IMG/VR virus record: IMGVR_UViG_3300045996_003834
Coordinates: 1 to 43,944 of that record
Origin: a virus
DNA length: 43,944 nt
Strand: one strand, 5' to 3'
Made by a program: the position numbers and the translations under genes. The first letter of the stretch is position 1. Each line of letters opens with the position of its first letter. The notes under the pieces are model-generated. The model was not told the DNA's origin. It did not search any database and saw nothing but the letters and a program-made list of their open reading frames with translations. Positions 6,697 to 12,949 of the stretch are shown here, piece after piece.

Positions 6697-7004
6697 TTCT
6701 GCGATTCCTTGTAGGCGGTCAGGGCGACGACTGCTGCGTCGAGTGCTTCGGGCAGTGGGGTGACGCGGCGGGTCCAGATTGGCTCCGGGTCGCCGCTGAG
6801 ACGCTTGAACTCGTTGCCGCTGACCATGCCTTGCAACGCCTCCGCCATCTGCCGCACCAGCGCCTCGCGGGCTTCGAGGTGGGTGCGCAGCCGGAACTCG
6901 CACCCGTCCAGGTCCACCTCCTCCGTCTGGTCCCCGTCGTCGGGCACCTCTTCGGCCATGCGGTACTCGCCGGCCAGCCGCATCGCTTCTTCAACGAACT
7001 TCAT
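6693..7004 (-). CDS. Hypothetical helical phage protein (103 aa)
   Basis: An acidic protein with a long helical stretch at about residues 40-65. The final 40 residues (EPIWTRRVTPLPEALDAAVVALTAYK) resemble small early phage proteins of unknown role. The start at 7004 overlaps the stop of the GH16 gene as ATGA, so its translation is tied to that gene. Confidence 0.65.
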   Translation of the reverse strand: MKFVEEAMRLAGEYRMAEEVPDDGDQTEEVDLDGCEFRLRTHLEAREALVRQMAEALQGMVSGNEFKRLSGDPEPIWTRRVTPLPEALDAAVVALTAYKESQK

Positions 7005-8137
7005 TTGTAGCACCTCACGTAGTTGATCTCGAGCGGGCCGAGCTTGTCGTCCACGCCGTTGCGCCCGGCCCACCCGCCGCCCACCGCGTAGTTGATGATC
7101 AGGTGTGCGGGCGCGGCGGGGTGCCCGTCGGCGCGGCGCCAATCCAGCTCGCGGGTGTGCGTGTGCTGGCCGTCCCAGTAGTGCACCACCCGGTCGGGTA
7201 ACCAGTCCAAGCCCACCGTGTGCCACGCGTCCGTCTGGTCCTCCTGCGTGTGCCACGCCATGTTCGGCTCGTCCCAACCGCGCTTGCTGTCCAGCAGCCG
7301 CGTGCGCTGCTCGTCGTGCGGGATCACGCCCGCGTGCACCATGTTGGGCTTGTCGGTGGCGCCGTCGTTCACGTACTCGAAGACGTCGATCTCGGGCGGC
7401 CATTCCAGCCGGCCATCGCTGGACACGTCCGGGTTGAGCCACATGGCGGGGAACACCCCGCGGCCCTTGGGGAGCCGGACGCGCGCCTCGAAGAACCCGT
7501 ACAAGAACGTCCGGTCCGACCGGATCATCCCCGAATCCCACAGCCCATCCGCCCGGCGCCGCGGCTGGATCTTCAGCACGCCGCCCGACACTTGGTGCAG
7601 GTCGGTGTACCGCTGCAGCTCGGTGATCAAGTGGTCCTTCTTGCCGTCCTCGTAGATGAACCGCGTGTGCCACTTGTCGCGGTCGAGCGCCGTGCCTTCG
7701 AACTCGTCGTTGAACGCCAGCCGCCGCCCGGCTGGCACCGCGCTGGCCTTGTTCCAGATGGTGGGCTCGGTTTGCGCCCGGGGCGGCGCAGCCTCCGTGC
7801 TCACCGAGTACAGGTCGGCCCGGTTGCCGAAGGTTTGCACCACGATGCGCGCGCTCTGGGTGAAGTTCGGCGCCGCGAAGACGATCTCGACGCGTTGTCG
7901 CTGGTTGCCGCGCACGGTGCGCACGAAGTTGCGGACGATGCCGCCGTCGGCGGCGCGGAACTCCACCGCCACGGTGCACGAGCCGCTGAGGGTCGCGTTG
8001 CGCAGCTCGGCGACGACCTTGTGCGTCTCTCCGGGCTTCCACCCGCTCACGGGGAGTGACGTTTGCCAGCCCACGTCCAAGCGATCCGCGAACCGCACCG
8101 CGTAGGCCATGTCCCAGGCCAAGTTGATCAGCTCCAT
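7001..8137 (-). CDS. Glycoside hydrolase family 16 (beta-glucanase/laminarinase-like)
   Basis: A 378-residue protein. Residues about 136-378 form a GH16 domain: FNDEFEGTALDRDKW opening, SGMIRSDRTF and YGFFEARVRLP strands, AMWL, and the catalytic signature EIDVFE at 249-254 (E249 nucleophile, E254 acid/base). The six-residue form with an inserted Phe is the beta-bulge type known from laminarinases and lichenase relatives. Residues about 25-115 look like a separate beta-sandwich, perhaps carbohydrate binding. GH16 enzymes cleave beta-1,3/1,4-glucans, agarose or carrageenan; the substrate cannot be read from sequence. No signal peptide is visible. AGGAGG precedes the ATG. The gene lies in the early operon, not the tail module. 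It may act on capsular glucan at lysis or be packaged; both are inference. Confidence 0.9.
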   Translation of the reverse strand: MELINLAWDMAYAVRFADRLDVGWQTSLPVSGWKPGETHKVVAELRNATLSGSCTVAVEFRAADGGIVRNFVRTVRGNQRQRVEIVFAAPNFTQSARIVVQTFGNRADLYSVSTEAAPPRAQTEPTIWNKASAVPAGRRLAFNDEFEGTALDRDKWHTRFIYEDGKKDHLITELQRYTDLHQVSGGVLKIQPRRRADGLWDSGMIRSDRTFLYGFFEARVRLPKGRGVFPAMWLNPDVSSDGRLEWPPEIDVFEYVNDGATDKPNMVHAGVIPHDEQRTRLLDSKRGWDEPNMAWHTQEDQTDAWHTVGLDWLPDRVVHYWDGQHTHTRELDWRRADGHPAAPAHLIINYAVGGGWAGRNGVDDKLGPLEINYVRCYK

Positions 8138-8268
8138 TGTTCTTCCTCCTGTTGTTGCGGCGCGGCGGGGCGCCCTTGGTAGACCGGAGCGACTTGCCGC
8201 TCCGCGTATTCCGCCATGTCATCCATCATCTCCGTCGGCGTCTCGGGCCGCTGCTGAGGGGGCTTCAT
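8128..8268 (-). CDS. Small Gln/Pro-rich protein (46 aa)
   Basis: A short acidic protein with a Pro/Gln-rich start and a Gln/Glu-rich end, probably disordered. The start at 8268 overlaps the primase stop as ATGA, and it overlaps the GH16 start by 10 bases. Function unknown; the coupling argues that it is translated. Confidence 0.55.
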   Translation of the reverse strand: MKPPQQRPETPTEMMDDMAEYAERQVAPVYQGRPAAPQQQEEEQWS

Positions 8269-9203
8269 GCCGCCTCCCGCGCGGCGGCGGCCTCCAGCTC
8301 GTCGAGGGCTTGGTCGTTGATCCAGTCGGTCAGCTCCGCCCAACCCCGGTCGGCGCAGTGGCCGTGGTGGCAGCGGAACGCCCCGTAGAACTCGTTCTCC
8401 TCCGCCGGCTCGCGCACCGCGGCGCCCGTGTCGGCGCCGGCCGTGTGGTCTTCGAGCCACGGACACGTCATCTCGGTCCACCCGCTCGGGTCGGGCTCCT
8501 CGCGCTTCAGCATCCGGCGCGCGGCGAGGAACTTGTACGCATCGGTGTACGCGCGGTTGCGCTCCAGCGCTTCTTCGGTCTGGAGCCGCTCGCGGCGTTG
8601 GCGACGGCCGTTGATCTGGAGGCCGAACGCGGCGAGCAGCTCGTCGCACGTGTACCGCCGGCCGGAGGCTTCGCGCAGCTGCACGCGCCACCCGCCGTAG
8701 GCCGCCTTGCCGTTCAGGAACCCCGGGAGCCGCCCGACCCGCGTCACCCCGGACATCCCCGGGTCGGCGCCGAGGAGCTTGCCGGAGATGAACGCCCGGA
8801 TCACCCCGTCGAACCGCGCGGCGTCGCGCTCGGGCTCGGAGAGCAAGTACCACCACTGCTCGTTGCCCGGGGAGGTTTCGATGCGCAGCGTGGGCGGCAC
8901 CCCCGCGACGACAGCCCGGTCGACCTTGGTGCCCACGTCGTCCACCATGAGCGCCCGCCCCGCGGCGAACGTCTCGGTGCGGCGCCGGAACGACCCGTCC
9001 GCGGCCCGCCGGAACGACCCCACCGTCACGTACCCGTTCCACGCCTCCGGCAGCACCAGCTCCCCGCCCAGCCGCCAGGGCCGAGGGCGCCACGCGGTGG
9101 TGGGAGCGTTGTTGGGGTCGCCGGGGAAGCCGCAGAGGATCAGCCGCTCGTCCGGGGGCATGTCCGCCCCGAGCGCGGCCAGGAAGCTTTCCGCATCCGT
9201 CAT
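8265..9203 (-). CDS. RepB/PrimPol-type DNA primase
   Basis: A 312-residue protein matching the RepB-like archaeo-eukaryotic primase fold: DD at 88-89 in ALMVDDVGTKVD as metal ligands, TSPGNEQWWYL at 110-120 as the nucleotide-binding loop, and RVGRLPGFLNGK with a following YGG. The C-terminal part carries CPWLEDHT and FRCHHGHC, a zinc-binding arrangement typical of such phage primases. The start at 9203 follows the leader CAGAAAGGAACTTG; an earlier in-frame codon lies inside the promoter region. It would synthesise primers for the SF3 helicase-driven fork and for DnaE. It is the first gene of the minus operon. Confidence 0.85.
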   Translation of the reverse strand: MTDAESFLAALGADMPPDERLILCGFPGDPNNAPTTAWRPRPWRLGGELVLPEAWNGYVTVGSFRRAADGSFRRRTETFAAGRALMVDDVGTKVDRAVVAGVPPTLRIETSPGNEQWWYLLSEPERDAARFDGVIRAFISGKLLGADPGMSGVTRVGRLPGFLNGKAAYGGWRVQLREASGRRYTCDELLAAFGLQINGRRQRRERLQTEEALERNRAYTDAYKFLAARRMLKREEPDPSGWTEMTCPWLEDHTAGADTGAAVREPAEENEFYGAFRCHHGHCADRGWAELTDWINDQALDELEAAAAREAA

Positions 9204-9236
9204 GACCAAGTTCCTTTCTGTTGTGTCGAGGCCCGA

Positions 9237-9263
9237 ATTGTGCTCCAAGTTCTGGTCGGGCAA
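9237..9263 (-). promoter_or_regulatory. Promoter P4 for the early minus operon
   Basis: On the minus strand TTGCCC (9258-9263) and CACAAT (9237-9242) with 15 bp between, or TTTGCC with 16. Upstream is an AT-rich tract. Core sequence TTGCCCG...GAGCACAAT parallels P3 (TTGCCCG...GAGCATAAT) but lacks three bases and a clear inner box. It shares the TGAAGCAA box at 9284-9291 with the divergent promoter P1. Confidence 0.5.
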
Positions 9264-9283
9264 ATGAAATATTTTTTTGCGAT

Positions 9284-9334
9284 TGAAGCAAAAAGTTGTT
9301 GCCGATCGAGCAAAAGTGGCGCATGATTGCTTCA
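9284..9334 (+). promoter_or_regulatory. Promoter P1 with three operator half-sites
   Basis: TTGCCG (9299-9304), 17 bp, CATGAT (9322-9327). Half-sites of the TGAAGCAA type: 9284-9291, 9306-9313 (TCGAGCAA) and inverted TTGCTTCA at 9327-9334, spaced 22 and 21 bp, two helical turns each. It drives the gene at 9360 and lies back to back with P4. The whole 9204-9359 gap is regulatory. Confidence 0.7.
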
Positions 9335-9359
9335 TCGACACTCAGAAAGGAACTTGATC

Positions 9360-9632
9360 ATGACCCTCCCCGTCGCCCGCCGCTTGTTGAAAGAGCTGGC
9401 TTGCATCGCTGTCGAACGGCCCCTCACGAAGCCCGAGCGCACCATGACCTTCTTTTTCAGCCCCTTCGCCCGCCTGGCCGACCGAGTCGAGGTGTCCTAC
9501 CTGCGGTTCTGCCTGAAGCACATCGAGCAAGATCTGGCCCAGTTGGAGCTGCAGCGCGGCGTCTGGGAGCAAGAGCGCGACCGCATCCGCGTCGAGCTGG
9601 CCGCCATGGGCGAACTGCGCTCGGAGGACTGA
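9360..9632 (+). CDS. Hypothetical early protein, coiled coil (90 aa)
   Basis: First gene of the rightward operon. The N-terminal half is basic and aromatic (MTFFFSPFARLADRVE); residues about 55-85 form a strong heptad-like coiled coil. The leader CAGAAAGGAACTTG precedes ATG 9360. Function unknown; as the first gene after the divergent control region it is a candidate for an early regulator, but it has no visible HTH. Confidence 0.6.
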   Translation: MTLPVARRLLKELACIAVERPLTKPERTMTFFFSPFARLADRVEVSYLRFCLKHIEQDLAQLELQRGVWEQERDRIRVELAAMGELRSED

Positions 9633-9635
9633 GCG

Positions 9636-9788
9636 ATGCACGAGTACAAAGTCGTCTTCTGGGGTGCGCGCGGCGAGGTTTTGGCCACCGTCGTGGTGCT
9701 CGAGAAGTCCACGGGCCGCGCCAAGTGCCGCGCCAACGAGCTTGTCACGTGCTCCTGGGTGCTGATGACTGCCGAGCGCGTTCGCTGA
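9636..9788 (+). CDS. Small protein (50 aa)
   Basis: A short frame from ATG 9636 to TGA 9788 coding for a beta-rich, basic peptide starting MHEYKVVFWGARGEVLATVVV. GGAG lies upstream. It ends just before promoter P2. Resembles other tiny early phage proteins; function unknown. Confidence 0.55.
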   Translation: MHEYKVVFWGARGEVLATVVVLEKSTGRAKCRANELVTCSWVLMTAERVR

Positions 9789-9797
9789 CTTCACGAT

Positions 9798-9848
9798 TGA
9801 AGCAAAAATTGCTTGCCTTGAAGCAAAAGTTAGAGCAGAATTGCTTCA
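9798..9848 (+). promoter_or_regulatory. Promoter P2 with three operator half-sites
   Basis: TTGCCT (9813-9818), 17 bp, CAGAAT (9836-9841). Exact TGAAGCAA copies at 9798-9805 and 9819-9826 and the inverted TTGCTTCA at 9841-9848, spaced 21 and 22 bp. The first copy also forms AAGCAA-AAA-TTGCTT with the next bases. It drives the gene at 9869. Confidence 0.75.
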
Positions 9849-9868
9849 TCAACAGAAAGGAACTTGAA

Positions 9869-10015
9869 ATGAACGCACTGACCTCCTTCAAAGCTCTCGT
9901 CACCGCTCCGAACGGCGACAAGTCCGTCATGACCGTGAAGGCCGCGTCCGAGAAAGCCGCCCTCGCCCGCTTCGACCGGATGGGCTTCGTCTCGGTCCGT
10001 TGGATCGTCGCCTGA
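9869..10015 (+). CDS. Small protein (48 aa)
   Basis: Starts at ATG 9869 after the leader CAGAAAGGAACTTG and promoter P2. The peptide has a beta-beta-alpha-beta look, with VMTVKAASEKAALARFDRMGF in the middle, similar to small phage proteins that alternate strands and a helix. Function unknown. Confidence 0.55.
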   Translation: MNALTSFKALVTAPNGDKSVMTVKAASEKAALARFDRMGFVSVRWIVA

Positions 10016-10034
10016 CCACACCGAAGGACACGAA

Positions 10035-10208
10035 ATGAACGCAACCATCACCCGCCAAGACGTTGAACAAGCTGCAAAGGACGCATGCCTTGATGTTCTG
10101 GAGGCCATCAGCCGCATGCAGATGGTCGCCAGCAGGGCTGGTGATGAAAAGCTTCTGGATCGCCTCTGCGAAATCAAGGCTGAAGTGATCGAGGCCTATC
10201 TGGCCTAA
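10035..10208 (+). CDS. Small helical protein (57 aa)
   Basis: A frame from ATG 10035 to TAA 10208 with AAGGA upstream. Almost entirely helical by eye (EQAAKDACLDVLEAISRMQM and a second helix to the end), acidic, with two cysteines. Function unknown. A UUCG hairpin follows the stop directly. Confidence 0.55.
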   Translation: MNATITRQDVEQAAKDACLDVLEAISRMQMVASRAGDEKLLDRLCEIKAEVIEAYLA

Positions 10209-10214
10209 CACCCC

Positions 10215-10228
10215 GGCCCTTCGGGGCC
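10215..10228 (+). other. UUCG tetraloop hairpin
   Basis: GGCCC-TTCG-GGGCC, a 5-bp GC stem closed by the very stable UUCG tetraloop, in the 43-bp gap between two small early genes. There is no uridine run, so a role in mRNA 3'-end protection or attenuation is more likely than simple termination. Confidence 0.5.
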
Positions 10229-10251
10229 TCACAACCAGAAAGGAACTTGCC

Positions 10252-10443
10252 ATGGAAACCGTTCAGTTCATCCGCATCGACGGCACCGTCGACGACATCC
10301 CCGTCACGACCGTGCAGGAGCTGCAGAGCACGATCGCCGAGGAGCTGCTGATTCACGGCGCCACGCTGCTTTGCGCGGTGCACACGCTGCTGCTCTCGGG
10401 CGTGATCGTCGCGGACAGCGGCACCGTGGTGGCGTTGCACTGA
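10252..10443 (+). CDS. Small protein (63 aa)
   Basis: Starts at ATG 10252 after the leader CAGAAAGGAACTTG. The C-terminal half (residues 33-60) is hydrophobic and could be a membrane segment, though interspersed His and Cys make this uncertain. The next gene starts at its stop as TGATG. Function unknown. Confidence 0.55.
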   Translation: METVQFIRIDGTVDDIPVTTVQELQSTIAEELLIHGATLLCAVHTLLLSGVIVADSGTVVALH

Positions 10444-10619
10444 TGCGCGCCGGCCGCAAGCGTGGCGAAGAGCACGCGTGGCACAGCTCCTTCGTCGAGA
10501 CGCAGTTCCAGGAGTCGCAGCGTGTGCGTGAACTCCTGTCCCCTCACCAACCCGTTCCCCGCCGACCGAGCCGCAGCTGGTTCGGGCGGCTCTTGCGTGC
10601 CGTTTGGCGCGCGCTCTGA
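10443..10619 (+). CDS. Small basic protein (58 aa)
   Basis: Shares the A of the upstream stop (TGATG). Strongly basic, with Arg-rich ends (MRAGRKRGEEHAW and SRSWFGRLLRAVWRAL), the last part a possible amphipathic helix. Could bind nucleic acid or membranes; no family recognised. Confidence 0.5.
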   Translation: MRAGRKRGEEHAWHSSFVETQFQESQRVRELLSPHQPVPRRPSRSWFGRLLRAVWRAL

Positions 10620-10638
10620 AGCTCCCGAAGGAGGACCC

Positions 10639-11274
10639 ATGACAGAGAAAATTCTCCGCTCGCAATCCGAGATCCCCGACGCCAGCATGGCCGATCTGCT
10701 CGCCACCTACAACGCGCTCACCGGCCAGAGCGTGCGTCGCTTCTCGAGCCGCGCGGTGGGCGAGGGCCGGGTGCGCATGGCGATCCTGGCCGCCACCGAC
10801 GCGGCCGGGCACGCCGGAGTTCCCCGCGGCACGGTGCCGCTGCCCAAGACCCAGGCCGAGCTGCGGATGAAGGCTGCCGAGCTGGCCAAGCTGGAGGAGC
10901 ACACGTGCGTCGAGCCCACCCCGGTGCCCCCGCCCGCCGACGGCAACCCCTACCCCAAGGGCTCCACCGAGAGCGGCTTGTGGTACACCGCGCGCAAGGC
11001 TGAAGCCGCGCTGCGGCTCAAGCCCCCCGTCAAGAAGCGCCAGAAGCGCACCACGCCGCCCTTCGTCGCCGTGCGCGCGACGTTCGCCGGCAGCAGCAAG
11101 CCCCAAGCCGCCAGCTTGCGCGCCGAGATCCTGCGCAGCATCCAAGGCTTCGCCCCGAAGGGCGTGACCATCGAGGCGCTGAACGCGCTCTACGAGGCGC
11201 CCGTCCGCAGCTACGTGCAGAAGCTGATGGAGAAGAAGCACGTCGAGCCGTGCTCCAAAGAGGATTGCGCATGA
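10639..11274 (+). CDS. Putative DNA-binding protein (211 aa)
   Basis: GAAGGAGG precedes ATG 10639. The N-terminal region contains ATYNALTGQSVRRFSSRAVGE, a pattern seen at the start of several phage and bacterial DNA-binding proteins (LYN-TGK-VKRF-R). Residues about 95-150 are Pro/Lys-rich and linker-like. The C-terminal 50 residues (GVTIEALNALYEAPVRSYVQKLMEK) look like a winged helix-turn-helix. It is the best regulator candidate in this operon and might recognise the AGCAAAA operators, which is inference. The stop overlaps the next start as ATGA. Confidence 0.65.
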   Translation: MTEKILRSQSEIPDASMADLLATYNALTGQSVRRFSSRAVGEGRVRMAILAATDAAGHAGVPRGTVPLPKTQAELRMKAAELAKLEEHTCVEPTPVPPPADGNPYPKGSTESGLWYTARKAEAALRLKPPVKKRQKRTTPPFVAVRATFAGSSKPQAASLRAEILRSIQGFAPKGVTIEALNALYEAPVRSYVQKLMEKKHVEPCSKEDCA

Positions 11275-12197
11275 GCCGCGCCCCCGTCATCGTGGGCGCC
11301 GGGCTCGCCGGGCTGATCGCCGCGCACGCGTGGCCCCGGTCCCCGGTGTTCGAGGCCGCCCCGGCCCCGCGGCTGGGTCACGCGGCGCTGCTCCGGTTTC
11401 GATCGGACGCCGTCGCCCGGCTCACGGGCGTCGACTTCCGCCGCGTGCAGGTGCGCAAGGGCGTGTGGTCCGAGGGCGCGTACCGGCCCGTGGATATCCG
11501 GCTCGCCAACCAGTACGCCCACAAGTGCCTGGGCCGGATCGCGGGCGACCGCAGCATCTGGTCGCTGGAGCCGGTGGAGCGGTTCGTGGCGCCGGACGAC
11601 TTCTACGAGCGGCTGATCGAGCACACCAAGGGCCGCGTCGAGTGGGACACCGAGTTCAACTTCGGCAGCTCCACGGGCCGCATCGTCTCCACCGCGCCGC
11701 TGCCGATCGTGCTGGGGTCGCTGGGCATCGAGCACGACCTGACGTTCGAGCGGGCGCCGATCACGGTGGTGCGCGGCCGGGTGGAAGGCGCCGACGTGTT
11801 CCAGACGACGTACTTCCCGGACAGCCACACCCAGCTCTATCGCGCCTCGATCACGGGCTCGACGCTGATCGCCGAGTTCGCCTCGAACCAAGTGCGCGAC
11901 CACGACGCGCGGCTGGACTTGCTGACCATCGAAGCGGCGTTCGGTTTGCCCCGCGGCTCGATCAAGGTGCAAGACACCGTGGAGCAGAAGTACGGCAAGA
12001 TCGCCCCGCTCGCCGCCGAGGTGCGCAAGGCGCTGTTGTTCCGGCTCACGCAGGAGCGCCGGATCTACTCGCTCGGGCGGTTCGCCACGTGGCGCAACAT
12101 CTTGCTCGACGACGTGGTCACGGACATCGGCGTGATCAAGAACTTGCTCGCCAACAACGCCGTCGGGTACGACCTGCTGCAAGCCGCGGCCCGATAA
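11271..12197 (+). CDS. FAD-dependent oxidoreductase
   Basis: A 308-residue protein starting with a dinucleotide-binding Rossmann motif GAGLAG (residues 9-14). The second strand ends in an acidic FEA at about 34, as in FAD-binding amine-oxidase or UDP-galactopyranose-mutase-like folds. The rest does not match a family I can name. Translationally coupled to the upstream gene by ATGA and followed 27 bases later by the flavin-dependent thymidylate synthase, so a role in nucleotide metabolism or DNA base modification is suggested by position only. Confidence 0.75.
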   Translation: MSRAPVIVGAGLAGLIAAHAWPRSPVFEAAPAPRLGHAALLRFRSDAVARLTGVDFRRVQVRKGVWSEGAYRPVDIRLANQYAHKCLGRIAGDRSIWSLEPVERFVAPDDFYERLIEHTKGRVEWDTEFNFGSSTGRIVSTAPLPIVLGSLGIEHDLTFERAPITVVRGRVEGADVFQTTYFPDSHTQLYRASITGSTLIAEFASNQVRDHDARLDLLTIEAAFGLPRGSIKVQDTVEQKYGKIAPLAAEVRKALLFRLTQERRIYSLGRFATWRNILLDDVVTDIGVIKNLLANNAVGYDLLQAAAR

Positions 12198-12224
12198 TTC
12201 TCCTTCCCCTTCAGAAAGTTGATC

Positions 12225-12947
12225 ATGAAAGTCACCCTCATCAGCGCAACGCAGGACGCCGCCGCGTTGCTGCTCTTCACGAAGAACACGCGGCTGAACA
12301 TGTCCGCCGACAACCTCGGTCGCTTCAAGGCGATGACCGCCGAGCAGATGCTCCCCGAGCTGCGCGCGATGGCCCGCACGATTCGGTCGTCGTGGGAGTT
12401 CGTGGACGTGATCTTCGCGGTCGAAGGTCTCACTCGCTCCACCGCACAGCAGGTGACGCGCAGCCGGCAGGCCAGCTTCGCCATGCAGTCCCTGCGCGTG
12501 GTGGACGCGAGCGACATCGACATCATCAACCCATACGAGGAAGAGCCCGACTCCAGCAAATTCGGTGCGTACGCCGAGAACGCAGAGAACTGCCGCGACA
12601 CGTACCAGTTCCTGATGGACAGCGGCTCTTCCAAGGAAGACGCACGCGACGCGTTGCCCATGGGCACTTCGTCCAATCTCGTGGCCAAGTACAACCTCCG
12701 GGCCTTCGCCGACCTCGTGGCCGCGCGGTCTTCGTTGCGCGCCCAGGGGCCGTACCGCGAGATGGTGGCCGAGATGCGCCGCCAGGTTGTCGAGTTGTGG
12801 CCCTGGGCTGAAGAGTTCTTCCGCCCCGCGAACGAGGAAGCGATCACGATGCTGGAGGAGGTCGTGAAGTCGATCGGCCTCACGACGGGCAGCGGCCCCG
12901 GATGGGAGATCGCCAAGGCCATCGACCTGCTGCGGAAGGGTGCCTGA
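12225..12947 (+). CDS. thyX: Flavin-dependent thymidylate synthase (ThyX) with variant signature
   Basis: A 240-residue ThyX homologue, which would make dTMP from dUMP using methylene-tetrahydrofolate and FAD. The signature is at residues 79-91: RSRQASFAMQSLR, against the canonical RHRxxSxNExSxRY. The Arg, Ser and final Arg are kept; the His, Asn and Tyr positions differ. The C-terminal part has EDARDALPMGTSSNL and FADLVAARSSLRAQGPYRE, matching the ThyX LP-T and RSL-H-R-AQ-EI regions. Start ATG 12225 with AGAAAG upstream; an earlier TTG is less likely. Variants with a divergent signature occur in phages; an altered substrate is possible but not shown. Confidence 0.85.
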   Translation: MKVTLISATQDAAALLLFTKNTRLNMSADNLGRFKAMTAEQMLPELRAMARTIRSSWEFVDVIFAVEGLTRSTAQQVTRSRQASFAMQSLRVVDASDIDIINPYEEEPDSSKFGAYAENAENCRDTYQFLMDSGSSKEDARDALPMGTSSNLVAKYNLRAFADLVAARSSLRAQGPYREMVAEMRRQVVELWPWAEEFFRPANEEAITMLEEVVKSIGLTTGSGPGWEIAKAIDLLRKGA

Positions 12948-12949
12948 TC

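Noticed and set aside
5435-6763. A 442-codon plus-strand frame opposite the repeat protein and Lar-like genes
   Set aside because: The apparent repeats in it are the complement of the PAGWKLVPVE and GEPVA repeats; no ribosome site.
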